Source: CBDDKU01 sp965230375
Lineage (GTDB): Bacteria > Bacteroidota > Bacteroidia > Flavobacteriales_D > Cryomorphaceae
DNA length: 64,000 nt
Direction of reading: 5' to 3'
Assembly: GCA_965230375.1 (NCBI GenBank)
Contig: CBDDKU010000025.1
Coordinates: 62,001 to 126,000 of the forward strand
A program made the position numbers and the translations under genes. The notes under the pieces were generated by a model that was not told the DNA's origin, did no database searches, and saw only the letters and a program-made list of their open reading frames with translations. Positions 1-7,964 of this stretch are shown piece by piece (position 1 is the first letter of the stretch; each line of letters opens with the position of its first letter).

Positions 1-378
1 ACTGAGAAAGTATGGGTTGTAGGCCACATTGGTGAGCGTGGGTACATTTCGCCGCCCTAGTGAATCTGCAACGCCAAGTGAGAAAGGACGGTTATCAGCA
101 AAAGCTCGTTCGGGTCGGTGGCAGGAAGCACAGCTGATAGAAGAGTCTTTCGATAAGACCGGGTCGTAAAATAGGGCCTTTCCCATTTCCCAACGAGCCA
201 GTGTAAAGGCATTGTCTTCTGGCCATTCTACAGGTGGGAAGTGAGCCGGTATCTCAAGCAGAGATTTCTCGATGTCTTGATCTGAATCCGCACAGGATAC
301 CATGCAGAGAATGAATGAAAAGAGTAGGGCGTAGCGAAAATGCCAAGTGGTTTTGCAACAAACACTAATAGGTCTCAC
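1..378 (-). CDS. Di-haem cytochrome c peroxidase / MauG-family protein (MbnH-like), partial
   Basis: Only the first 126 codons are in the window; the gene runs off the left edge. The likely start is GTG at 376-378, overlapping the last 14 bases of the MbnP-like gene upstream, so the two are translationally coupled. The N-terminus has a hydrophobic stretch ending in a lipobox-like CMVSC (Cys29), suggesting an outer-membrane or periplasmic lipoprotein. Residues 66-97 carry the family's 'GKALFYDPVLS' opening and the c-type haem motif CASCH (Cys83, Cys86, His87), followed by RPERAFAD. Known for the family: MauG/CcpA enzymes carry two c haems and act in the periplasm on peroxide or on tryptophan side chains of a partner. 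The MbnP-like neighbour points to the MbnH branch, but a plain cytochrome c peroxidase remains possible because the second haem site is not visible. Confidence 0.85.
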   Translation of the reverse strand, partial: MRPISVCCKTTWHFRYALLFSFILCMVSCADSDQDIEKSLLEIPAHFPPVEWPEDNAFTLARWEMGKALFYDPVLSKDSSISCASCHRPERAFADNRPFSLGVADSLGRRNVPTLTNVAYNPYFLS

Positions 379-1333
379 CTGTACAGACTATTTTCTGGCT
401 ACTCACGATCGATCCATTTCTTTGAAGGCTAATAATGTAGAGGCCTTCGGAGAGTCCTTCAACCCAAAGCTTCTGGCTGTTCGGCCCTACACTACGGAGA
501 TAAACGGACTTACCTGAAAGATCGAATATTTCCACTTGATCCACCTGTACATCTGCTTCACCCCATTCGATCTGAAAGCTACCTGAATTGGGGTTTGGAT
601 AGACTGAAATATCACTCAGTTTTCGATCATCAACTGAGAGCGTTCCTTCGTAAGAGAATACATGATTGGTAAAGTTTTCCAGGAAGTACCCGTACATCGG
701 GTGAAAATCCTCTTCCAGGTTTATATCCCTCCAAGTTTCTTCTAGTCTTGCTGTTAGTTCAAGAGTCCACACATCACCACTCACTTCTGCGTCTACTGGA
801 ACCACGATTTCTGTGTAATTCTCATCACCGGCAAAATGGAAAATGGCGAGATCAAAGTCATTGTAGGCATGTATTCCAGCAAAAATGTACCCTGATTGCC
901 AATCCCAAAACATGGTAAACCAACCCTGATGTGCGAGCGGGTGACCTGGCGAATAAGTTGACGGGTCACCGTGATTGTAAATCTCATCGAGCCCAAAGTG
1001 AAACTTCAAGGCTTCAATGTGACTAATTTCATGGGTGCCAAAGTTTAGTTCAGATTCTTCTAATGAGTGCAGAAGGTAAAACGACTCTTCAATGAATGTC
1101 TCTTGCCCACCGTCATGTACAATTGTGAAATTTGACAAATAGTAGTCAAATCGCTGTAGAGTAAAGGCATGTCCCAAATTATTCTCAGCTTCAAATTCAA
1201 ACTCATTGGTTGGCTCCATGCCCTCGTTAAAAGATGCTCCATTGAGACGGTGATCTATTTCAAATATGATTTCGGTTTGAGCCTGAGCAGAAAACCAAAA
1301 GACAAAGATTACAGAACAAAGAAAGTAACGCAT
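365..1333 (-). CDS. MbnP-like copper-handling protein with T9SS type A sorting domain
   Basis: A 322-residue secreted protein with a signal peptide (about 1-18, ending AQA). Residues 21-230 resemble the MbnP family: an early 'DYYLSNF' strand (63-69) and the Trp-rich block WFTMFWDWQSGY (138-149), where the family carries conserved tryptophans. The last ~80 residues are a T9SS type A sorting domain beginning 'SVYPNPNSG' and ending in a short beta-rich tail, so export to the cell surface is expected. In the methanobactin systems where the family is characterised, MbnH oxidises a Trp of MbnP to kynurenine, creating a copper site; the overlapping MauG-type gene here makes the same pairing plausible. 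That this copy binds copper is inference. A -7 promoter match lies 20 bases upstream of the ATG. Confidence 0.8.
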   Translation of the reverse strand: MRYFLCSVIFVFWFSAQAQTEIIFEIDHRLNGASFNEGMEPTNEFEFEAENNLGHAFTLQRFDYYLSNFTIVHDGGQETFIEESFYLLHSLEESELNFGTHEISHIEALKFHFGLDEIYNHGDPSTYSPGHPLAHQGWFTMFWDWQSGYIFAGIHAYNDFDLAIFHFAGDENYTEIVVPVDAEVSGDVWTLELTARLEETWRDINLEEDFHPMYGYFLENFTNHVFSYEGTLSVDDRKLSDISVYPNPNSGSFQIEWGEADVQVDQVEIFDLSGKSVYLRSVGPNSQKLWVEGLSEGLYIISLQRNGSIVSSQKIVCTGETY

Positions 1334-1353
1334 GGCGGAAACTTATAGACAAC

Positions 1354-1361
1354 CAAAGATA
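1354..1361 (-). promoter_or_regulatory. Bacteroidota -7 promoter element (TATCTTTG)
   Basis: On the minus strand this reads TATCTTTG, an exact match to TAnnTTTG, 20 bases before the ATG of the MbnP-like gene. It abuts the outer arm of the palindrome at 1360-1422. No convincing -33 TTG box is visible at the usual distance. Confidence 0.55.
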
Positions 1362-1690
1362 AGCCAATATTCTCATTACGAGAAAGTCACCTTTCGAAGG
1401 TGATGCTCCCGATATTGGCTTACCGATATTATTTCGAGAAAATATCGTCATTTAATTTTCAGGCTTTGACCATATTGGCTCACGGCTTGCAGGTCGGAAG
1501 TCGGACAATTCTTAAAGTAAGTTGTGAGCCAAATCTCGGCCTTAATTTTATTCTCTTTGAAACTCAGAAATAAGTGAAAGTCCACCGCACCCATGTTTGA
1601 GCTCAGGTATCGGAAGCTGTGCTTCCGTTAATACCGTTTGTTGGAGCATCTGACGAAGGAAGATGCGGAAACCCCGAAGCATTTCGGGGC
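1360..1690. repeat. Hairpin-rich non-coding tract (nested inverted repeats)
   Basis: The 601-base gap between the MbnP-like gene and the DUF4407 gene contains no convincing gene but at least seven inverted repeats. These are TAAGCCAATAT 1360-1370 with ATATTGGCTTA 1412-1422, enclosing TCTC/GAGA (1371-1383) and TCACCTT/AAGGTGA (1387-1403); CGATATT/AATATCG (1424-1447); TTGGCTCAC/GTGAGCCAA (1475-1532); CGGAAGC/GCTTCCG (1611-1627); GCATCT/AGATGC (1646-1666); and CCCCGAA/TTCGGGG (1672-1689). A 48-codon minus-strand frame (1448-1594) lies inside it. The density and nesting suggest a dispersed repeat, a decayed mobile element, or a structured RNA. Nothing was recognised between 1691 and 1934. Confidence 0.6.
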
Positions 1691-1934
1691 GAGTTTGGGT
1701 AAGGTGCTGGAGCGTTTTCGAGAGTTTTAAGAAATAAAATTACAGCCCTGATCTTTTGTTCCTTTTGCATCAAGGTAAAAGGAAGATGAAAGGTTAAACT
1801 TTTATCTAGAAGAAGGACCGTTGCCGATATTTGCGTCATCACTTTTTCGAAAATCCCTAAAACGGAATTAACAATTCCTCACAATCTCAAACCCCATATT
1901 ACCGTTACCTTGGAACAAACAAACTTGCAAGGCT

Positions 1935-3035
1935 ATGCTCAAAAAATTCTTTTGGACCTGTAGTGGGGCCGACCAGGATATCCTATCCGCTTGTCCCAAA
2001 TCTGAACAAGAAAAATACGCCGGAATTGGTGCTACGGTATTTTTCACCGCCCTTTTGGCTGCGCTCTCTGGTGGATATGCGCTCTTCACCATTTTCGACT
2101 CCATCTTCATGGCTGTGGCATTCGCCCTGATTTGGGGCCTCGTAATCTTTAATCTAGACCGATTCATTGTCTCCACCATGCGAAAAGAAAAAGGACTCAA
2201 GCATGAACTCATCCAGGCCAGCCCCAGAATCATCCTTGCTATCTTGATCGCGATCGTGATTTCGAAACCGCTTGAAATCAAGATTTTTGAAAAGGAAATA
2301 GACCGGGTCTTGCTCTCGCAGCGAAACCAAAGTACGCTTGAGAACAAGAACGAAATCCAGGCGAACTATCAGACCGAGATCGATAGGCTACAGTCGGAAA
2401 TCACGGCGAGTCAAGCAGATTTGGATGCCAAAAAGGCTGAAGTAGATGAATTGTACGACATCTACATCGGTGAAGCAGAGGGCACTTCCGGCACCCAAAA
2501 ACTTGGTAAAGGTCCCGTCTATGCCGAGAAGCGAGAAAAGCACGATATGGCCCTTCAAGATCTTCAATCTCAACGAGCTGAGCACAGTTTGCTCCAAAAT
2601 CAAAACACAGAAGAGATAGCCAGCTTGCGGGAGAATATGCGTCAGGAAGTCGCGGAGACACAGCCTATCATTGACGGGTTTGACGGGTTTTTAGCCAGAC
2701 TTACAGCACTGGAAGAACTTCCGAAATGGCCGCAATGGTTTATCATTCTCCTCTTTATCGCTCTAGAAACGGCTCCGATTCTCACCAAGCTTCTTTCACA
2801 CAAAGGACCCTACGATGTGCGTCTCGCATTCTCCGACTCCCAAGTGGTAGATGTGCTCGAAGCAAAGCGCGCCCAACTGGCTAAGCTCCAGTATTCTGAG
2901 TCGGTTATTGACGAAACGGTGTATGAGTCTATCAAGTCGGATGATGAAGTGATTCAGTACCGCAAACAGCGGGCTCGCATATTCCTAAACGCGAAAACAG
3001 ACGCCTTTTTTGACGAACAAGGAGCTGCATCATAG
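1935..3035 (+). CDS. DUF4407 domain-containing membrane protein
   Basis: A 366-residue integral membrane protein matching the DUF4407 layout: two N-terminal transmembrane segments (about 28-53 and 57-80), the conserved 'NLDRFIV' just after the second, a third segment at about 94-112, a long charged coiled coil (about 125-255) predicted to sit outside the membrane, and a fourth segment (about 265-290) beginning at WPQWF. The function of DUF4407 is not known; it resembles a two-hairpin membrane anchor holding a coiled-coil spacer. The gene stands alone: an intergenic hairpin tract lies upstream and a separately promoted peptidase downstream. The ATG at 1935 is the only start that includes the conserved N-terminus. 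Confidence 0.85.
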   Translation: MLKKFFWTCSGADQDILSACPKSEQEKYAGIGATVFFTALLAALSGGYALFTIFDSIFMAVAFALIWGLVIFNLDRFIVSTMRKEKGLKHELIQASPRIILAILIAIVISKPLEIKIFEKEIDRVLLSQRNQSTLENKNEIQANYQTEIDRLQSEITASQADLDAKKAEVDELYDIYIGEAEGTSGTQKLGKGPVYAEKREKHDMALQDLQSQRAEHSLLQNQNTEEIASLRENMRQEVAETQPIIDGFDGFLARLTALEELPKWPQWFIILLFIALETAPILTKLLSHKGPYDVRLAFSDSQVVDVLEAKRAQLAKLQYSESVIDETVYESIKSDDEVIQYRKQRARIFLNAKTDAFFDEQGAAS

Positions 3036-3102
3036 CCTATTGCTGTTTGGAATTGTTTTACACCGTTCATCACAAGAAGTCTGTAAAGACAATTAGTTTA
3101 GT

Positions 3103-3110
3103 GATATTTG
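3103..3110 (+). promoter_or_regulatory. Possible -7 element (GATATTTG) for the S9 peptidase
   Basis: GATATTTG differs from TAnnTTTG at one position and sits 18 bases before the ATG at 3129. It overlaps a possible TTG start at 3108, which is one reason to prefer the ATG. Confidence 0.3.
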
Positions 3111-3128
3111 AAAAAAAACCACTTAAAC

Positions 3129-5084
3129 ATGCTCAAATCTTATTCCCTGGTAGCAGCTTGTGCCATTGTGCTTGCGAGTTGTTCGGATTCCACAAAAACT
3201 GACGCAGATAAAATGAGTACAACAGCACCTGTTGAAATTAAAGAGATTGCTCTTGAAGACTTTTTCAAGAACCCTGAAATGTCTTCTTTTCAAATCTCAC
3301 CTGATGGGAAATACTATTCCTATCTCGCCCCTTACGAAAAGCGCATGAACCTTCACGTTCGCTCAATTGAATCGAATGAAACGACTCGAATCACCGAGCA
3401 GCTCGACCGCGATATCGCCGGTTACTTTTGGGCCAACGATAACCGTTTGGTTTACCTGAAAGACGACAATGGAGATGAGAATTTCTATATCGTAGCGGTT
3501 GATGCCAATGGTGAAAACCTAATCGCATTGACCAAAGAAGAAGGTGTGCGTACGCAAATCATCGACAACCTTGAGAACGATAAGGAACACATGATCGTAG
3601 GGTTGAATAAGCGAAACCCACAGGTTTTTGACCCATACCGACTCAACATCAATACGGGTGAAATGACCATGATCGCTGAGAACCCTGGAAACATTACCGG
3701 GTGGATGACCGATCACGATGGCAAGCTTCGCGTGGCTATGACCAGCGATGGGGTTTCTACTTCCATCCTTTACCGCGAGTCTGAGAATATGGAGTTTGCC
3801 CCTGTTTTAACGACGAACTTTAAGAACACCGTTTCGCCGCAGTTCTTCACATTCGACAACAAGAAGCTCTACGCCAGCTCAAACCTTGGCCGAGATAAAG
3901 CGGCGATTGTTGTGTTCAACCCTTCTAGCGGAAAAGAGGACGAAGTTCTTTTTGAAGATCCAGAGTACGATGTGACGGGATTGAGCTATAGCGAAAAGGA
4001 TATGAAGCTGATTGCTGCGAGCTATACAGGCGTTAAGCAGAAATACCACTTCTTTGATGAAGAATACAAGAGCATGCATGCTCAACTCGAGAAAGAATTT
4101 CCTGGCTTGGAGATCTACATGACTTCTACAACCGATGAAGAAGACAAATTCATCATCAGAACATACGGTGATAAGTCGCTTGGTGAGTACTACCTATACG
4201 ATCGTGCTACCAAAGAAGTATCTGATATCGGAGATCCTTCTCCTTGGATTGATGAAACCATGATGGCATCGATGAACCCGATCACATACAAGAGTCGCGA
4301 TGGCTTGACCATACACGGTTACCTGACACTTCCTGCCGGTGTTGAAATGGCAGATGCTAAAAACTTACCTGTTGTTGTGAACCCGCATGGTGGACCATGG
4401 GCTCGCGATACCTGGGGCTTCAACCCGGAAGTACAATTCCTTGCTAACCGTGGTTACGCTGTTCTTCAGATGAACTTCAGAGGTTCGGTAGGATATGGCC
4501 GTGAGTTCTGGGAAGCTTCATTTAGAGAATGGGGTAAAAAGATGCAAGACGATATCACCGACGGTGTAAACTATTTGGTAGACAAGGGAATAGCTGACAA
4601 AGATCGCGTTGCTATCTACGGTGGTAGCTACGGTGGATACGCCACCCTAGCCGGACTGGCATTTTCACCAGACGTTTACGCTTGCGGAATCGACTACGTA
4701 GGTGTTTCGAACTTGTTCACCTTTATGGGAACAATCCCACCTTATTGGGAGCCATTCAAGCAAATGATGTACGAGATGGTTGGTGATCCAACAAACTCAG
4801 CAGACTCGCTGATGCTTCGCGAAGCATCTCCGGTTTTCCATGTCGATAAAATTCAAGCACCGCTATACATTGCTCAGGGAGCTATGGATCCACGTGTAAA
4901 CAAAGACGAAAGCGACCAAATGGTAGAAGCCATGCGCGAGCGCGGTGTTGAAGTGGAATACCTTGTGAAGGACAATGAAGGTCACGGTTTTAGAAACGAA
5001 GAGAATAAATTTGAATTCTACCGTGCTATGGAATCTTTCCTCGCTAAACATTTAAAAGAGAGTACAGAGGAAGTGGAAGGCTAG
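3129..5084 (+). CDS. S9 family prolyl oligopeptidase-type lipoprotein
   Basis: A 651-residue serine peptidase. The first 18 residues form a lipoprotein signal (VLASC, Cys18). Residues ~40-370 are the WD40-like beta-propeller that gates substrate entry, and ~390-650 the alpha/beta-hydrolase domain. The catalytic triad is visible: Ser500 in GGSYGGYA, Asp587 in GAMDPRV and His619 in EGHGF; the oxyanion region shows NPHGGPWARD. S9 enzymes cleave after proline or other small residues in short peptides; the lipobox puts this one in the periplasm or outer membrane. A frame extension to TTG at 3108 adds seven residues, but it overlaps a promoter-like element. A strong terminator follows. Length and motifs are normal for the family. 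Confidence 0.93.
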   Translation: MLKSYSLVAACAIVLASCSDSTKTDADKMSTTAPVEIKEIALEDFFKNPEMSSFQISPDGKYYSYLAPYEKRMNLHVRSIESNETTRITEQLDRDIAGYFWANDNRLVYLKDDNGDENFYIVAVDANGENLIALTKEEGVRTQIIDNLENDKEHMIVGLNKRNPQVFDPYRLNINTGEMTMIAENPGNITGWMTDHDGKLRVAMTSDGVSTSILYRESENMEFAPVLTTNFKNTVSPQFFTFDNKKLYASSNLGRDKAAIVVFNPSSGKEDEVLFEDPEYDVTGLSYSEKDMKLIAASYTGVKQKYHFFDEEYKSMHAQLEKEFPGLEIYMTSTTDEEDKFIIRTYGDKSLGEYYLYDRATKEVSDIGDPSPWIDETMMASMNPITYKSRDGLTIHGYLTLPAGVEMADAKNLPVVVNPHGGPWARDTWGFNPEVQFLANRGYAVLQMNFRGSVGYGREFWEASFREWGKKMQDDITDGVNYLVDKGIADKDRVAIYGGSYGGYATLAGLAFSPDVYACGIDYVGVSNLFTFMGTIPPYWEPFKQMMYEMVGDPTNSADSLMLREASPVFHVDKIQAPLYIAQGAMDPRVNKDESDQMVEAMRERGVEVEYLVKDNEGHGFRNEENKFEFYRAMESFLAKHLKESTEEVEG

Positions 5085-5105
5085 GACTTTTGAACTCTAA
5101 AAATT

Positions 5106-5137
5106 AAGCCATTCGCCGAAAGCGGATGGCTTTTTTT
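5106..5137. terminator. Bidirectional rho-independent terminator
   Basis: AAGCCATtCGC (5106-5116) pairs with GCGgATGGCTT (5122-5132) around a CGAAA loop, followed by a T run to 5137. An A-rich stretch on the other side allows it to serve both the S9 peptidase and the convergent xse genes; it overlaps the xseB stop codon. Confidence 0.85.
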
Positions 5138-5345
5138 ATTCCTTCCCATCAAGCGAAGCGATAATCTCATTCACTTCGTCTTCGGTCTTTTGGAGCGTGG
5201 CCTGACAAACTTTGATTAACTCGGCCGCTCGCTTCACTTTATTCGTCAGCTCATCGATTGGGATTTCGGCGTTCTCGATCTCTGCGATGATGCTTTCCAA
5301 CTCCTCGATATATGCTTCGTATGATTTCTTCTTTGCCATGGTCAT
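5136..5345 (-). CDS. xseB: Exodeoxyribonuclease VII small subunit
   Basis: A 69-residue helical protein with the XseB pattern: 'SYEAYIEELESIIAEIE' near the N-terminus, then a second helix with 'VCQATLQKTEDEV'. XseB subunits coat the long helices of XseA and are needed for the processive single-strand DNA exonuclease used in mismatch and recombination repair. It overlaps the stop of xseA by four bases (ATGA), so translation is coupled. A second in-frame ATG two codons in (MTM-AKKK) could be the true start. Confidence 0.93.
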   Translation of the reverse strand: MTMAKKKSYEAYIEELESIIAEIENAEIPIDELTNKVKRAAELIKVCQATLQKTEDEVNEIIASLDGKE

Positions 5346-6730
5346 TTCTTGGTGACAATACTCTTTACTTCCCCATCGCGCATTTTGGTGACGATCGCAT
5401 CGCCTTCGCTCAGCTCCGCAGCACTGCCGATGGGCTTTCCGTCTTTCACGGTCATACTGTACCCGCGCTTCAGGGTTTCAATGGGGTCTAATATCCGCCT
5501 TTTTTCTTCAAAAGATGCCAATCTCAATCGCTTCAATTCGATCAGTTCTTCTGCCAATTCGGGCAAACTGACTTCGATTTCAGTCACTTTTTCGTTTTCG
5601 ACTCGGAGTCTTTTCACAGTGATCTGAGAAAGGGCTTCTCCTTGGATTTCTTGTCTTTTATTGGCGGCTAAAAATGCGTTTCGCGTCAATTGTTTTATCT
5701 GGCTTCCAGCCAAACTCAGCTTATTCTTTTCCTTCAGGTTAGCCACTTCCACTTCATGACCCAAACTTCTGGATAATGATCTCAATAAATCCGATTCTTT
5801 GGAAAGGCGATTTTTTCGAATCGAAGCAATGACTTTGGTGCTCTCGTTGATTCGCTCCGACACCTTTTCGAAACCAGAGAGAATGTATTGGGCCAGATGA
5901 GTGGGGGTAAGGAAATGGGCGTGGCCCACTTGTTCGACTACCGTCAGATTGGTGGCGTGTCCAATTCCAGTCAAAACGGGAGCGGGGAATGAAGCCACAA
6001 CTTTGGCCAAGTGATAGCTGTCGTAACAGTCTAGACCGGTTTCTCCACCTCCGCCGCGTATGATGGCTACGGCATCAAAAGAGTGGGTATATGGCCTGAT
6101 TCGGTCCAGCGCATCAGATATGCTTTTGACAGCCGGATCACCCTGAAGAAGGGCAGGAAACAGTGTGAGTTCAATTCCGCTATGGTACGGACTCGCATTC
6201 AAAACTTCGCAAAAATCGTGGTAGCCTTTCGATGTCTCCACCGAGACTACAGCAAGCCTTTTGAATAGGAGTGGGGTCTTTAATTTTGAGTTTAGATCGA
6301 AGAGCCCTTCGCGTTGAAGCCTTAGAATGGCTTCCTTTCGCAGCCGGGCCATCTCGCCGAGCGTAAACGAAGGGTCAACATCAGAGATGAGTAAGCTAAG
6401 CCCAAATACGGGGTGAAACTGCACCTTGGTCAGAAGAAGAACTTGCATTCCGTCCTTCATTTCTTCGCCATGCACTTTTCTGAAATTCGATTGAATTTGC
6501 TGGTACTTGTGCTTGGGGATAAACCCGCGAATATCCGCCACAATAGCTCCCGACTTCTTTTCGAGTAGTTGGGGGTAGGCGTGCCCAGACTGCGGGTAAA
6601 AATTGAGCTTTCCAATCTCAGCCCTGATCCAATAGTTCTGGGCGTATATTTTGTTGATTTGTGCCTGAATGTTCTCAGCAATCTGGCTGAGAGAAAAAGT
6701 CCTTTTTAAAGTTTCGGTCTCATTCGGCAT
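5342..6730 (-). CDS. xseA: Exodeoxyribonuclease VII large subunit
   Basis: A 462-residue XseA. Residues ~8-115 form the OB-fold DNA-binding domain ('IRAEIGKLNFYPQSGHAYPQL'-type opening). The catalytic core follows (~140-330), with RLAVVSVETSKGYHDF, the conserved 'IIRGGGG' loop and 'TGIGHATN', in which the acidic and His residues needed for catalysis lie. A long helical region and a C-terminal 'LKRGYSM' segment complete it. With XseB it degrades single-stranded DNA from both ends in the cytoplasm. Its start overlaps the end of the response-regulator gene by 11 bases, so the three genes form one transcription unit. Confidence 0.95.
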   Translation of the reverse strand: MPNETETLKRTFSLSQIAENIQAQINKIYAQNYWIRAEIGKLNFYPQSGHAYPQLLEKKSGAIVADIRGFIPKHKYQQIQSNFRKVHGEEMKDGMQVLLLTKVQFHPVFGLSLLISDVDPSFTLGEMARLRKEAILRLQREGLFDLNSKLKTPLLFKRLAVVSVETSKGYHDFCEVLNASPYHSGIELTLFPALLQGDPAVKSISDALDRIRPYTHSFDAVAIIRGGGGETGLDCYDSYHLAKVVASFPAPVLTGIGHATNLTVVEQVGHAHFLTPTHLAQYILSGFEKVSERINESTKVIASIRKNRLSKESDLLRSLSRSLGHEVEVANLKEKNKLSLAGSQIKQLTRNAFLAANKRQEIQGEALSQITVKRLRVENEKVTEIEVSLPELAEELIELKRLRLASFEEKRRILDPIETLKRGYSMTVKDGKPIGSAAELSEGDAIVTKMRDGEVKSIVTKK

Positions 6731-7133
6731 TCGTTTCTACAGATTCTTTGGCGCGCAGCGCATCAAGCGCTTCATGTGTAATCGGTTTCGACAAAAAGGC
6801 CGCTACCTGCTCGTAAGTATCTGCACGCGCCTTATCATCGGGATCAAAGGTAGCAGAAAGCATCACGATATGATCGGGTCGCTCACTTTCCTTTCCAAGA
6901 TTTTTATATGCTTCCAGGAATCCCCAACCATCGGTCATGGGCATAACCACATCGAGAAAAATGTACTCTGGAACGATACCACCATTTTTATAGACGTCCT
7001 CTAAAAAAGTCAGTCCTTTCTGAGCACTGTCGAAGGTTAAAACTTCACCTGCAAAACCATACTTCTTGAGAATGGTACTACAAACCAAAATAGAAATGGG
7101 GTCGTCGTCAATTATTACTGCGCGTTTTATCAC
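6720..7133 (-). CDS. Single-domain response regulator
   Basis: A 137-residue CheY-like receiver with no output domain. It shows the acidic cluster DDD (9-11), the phospho-acceptor Asp61 in FLDVVMP, the Ser/Thr switch around Ser93 in MLSATF, and Lys116 in LSKPI. Such proteins relay phosphate from a histidine kinase or bind a partner directly; no kinase is encoded nearby. The start is GTG at 7131-7133. It is the first gene of the unit with xseA and xseB, an unusual pairing, and is divergent from the Crp/Fnr gene. The 129-base space between them shows no exact TAnnTTTG on this strand. Confidence 0.93.
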   Translation of the reverse strand: MIKRAVIIDDDPISILVCSTILKKYGFAGEVLTFDSAQKGLTFLEDVYKNGGIVPEYIFLDVVMPMTDGWGFLEAYKNLGKESERPDHIVMLSATFDPDDKARADTYEQVAAFLSKPITHEALDALRAKESVETNAE

Positions 7134-7262
7134 GTGTCTAGGGTTTTTATTTCTACTACGTTATTTTTCGCGAGGTGGTTACTCAACTAATATACGTTAT
7201 TGGTTCTTATCTGCCTGCTCAAATTCAAAGGAAGGTCTATATTTAACGGCCCGAAGCAAAAT

Positions 7263-7910
7263 ATGATTACCACCGAAGATCTCCTAAAAGCGCGTTTCGC
7301 AGAGTTTGAGCCCGATTTGGTTCAAGAAATACTGGCAGCTGGTCAGATTAGAGAATTCGCTCATGGCGACTATCTCCTCAAGGCCGGACAGATTATGACA
7401 TCAACTATTCTCGTTTTGGATGGGCGGGTGAAGATTTACCGCGAAGACGATTCTGGAAGTGAATACTTGGTGTACTACTTAGAGTCTGGGAATGCCTGCG
7501 CTTACAGCATTATGTGTGCGCTGAGTGGACTCAAGAGCCAGATATCGGCGGTGGCAGATTCAGATACCACCGCATTGACTATTCCTTTCGAATTTGTAAG
7601 AAAGTGGATGGGAAAATACCCCGGTTGGGATCAATTCGTTATTCGCAATTACCGCAACCGTTTTGAAGAAACGCTCTCCACTATCGATCACATCGCTTTT
7701 CAATCACTCGATAAGCGATTGATATACTACTTGAACGATCGAGTAGAGAGAGAAGGAAAAGAGCTTCACATCTCTCATCAGGAAATAGCCAGAGATCTCA
7801 ATTCAGCGCGAGAAGTGGTGAGCAGACTTCTAAAAAAACTCGAGAAAAAGGGTGCCGTCAAGCTAGGGCGGCATGTGGTCGAGATAATTAACCTACAAGA
7901 CTATTCGTGA
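7263..7910 (+). CDS. Crp/Fnr-family transcriptional regulator
   Basis: A 215-residue regulator: cyclic-nucleotide-binding-like beta-barrel (about 20-125, with 'HGDYLLKAGQ' and a degenerate phosphate-binding cassette), a dimer helix (~125-150), and a C-terminal winged helix-turn-helix ('SHQEIARDLNSAREVVSRLL', ~173-192). There is no Fnr-type N-terminal cysteine cluster, so direct iron-sulfur oxygen sensing is unlikely. The ATG at 7263 is preferred over an in-frame TTG at 7200, because residues added by the latter do not belong to the fold. It lies immediately before a TauE exporter, persulfide dioxygenase and rhodanese in the same direction, so local control of sulfur genes is a reasonable inference; the ligand is unknown. 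Confidence 0.9.
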   Translation: MITTEDLLKARFAEFEPDLVQEILAAGQIREFAHGDYLLKAGQIMTSTILVLDGRVKIYREDDSGSEYLVYYLESGNACAYSIMCALSGLKSQISAVADSDTTALTIPFEFVRKWMGKYPGWDQFVIRNYRNRFEETLSTIDHIAFQSLDKRLIYYLNDRVEREGKELHISHQEIARDLNSAREVVSRLLKKLEKKGAVKLGRHVVEIINLQDYS

Positions 7911-7964
7911 CTTTGATCACCTTAATCCTTCCATATCGTTGCGACCTTTGTGCTCAGATTTAGC

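Noticed and set aside
1603..1842. A 79-codon minus-strand frame in the hairpin tract
   Set aside because: Its middle is built from the palindromes there; unlikely to be a protein.
7900..7950. TTGATCA half-sites as a Crp/Fnr operator
   Set aside because: Only one clear half-site, without the spaced partner; kept as a suggestion, not a feature.
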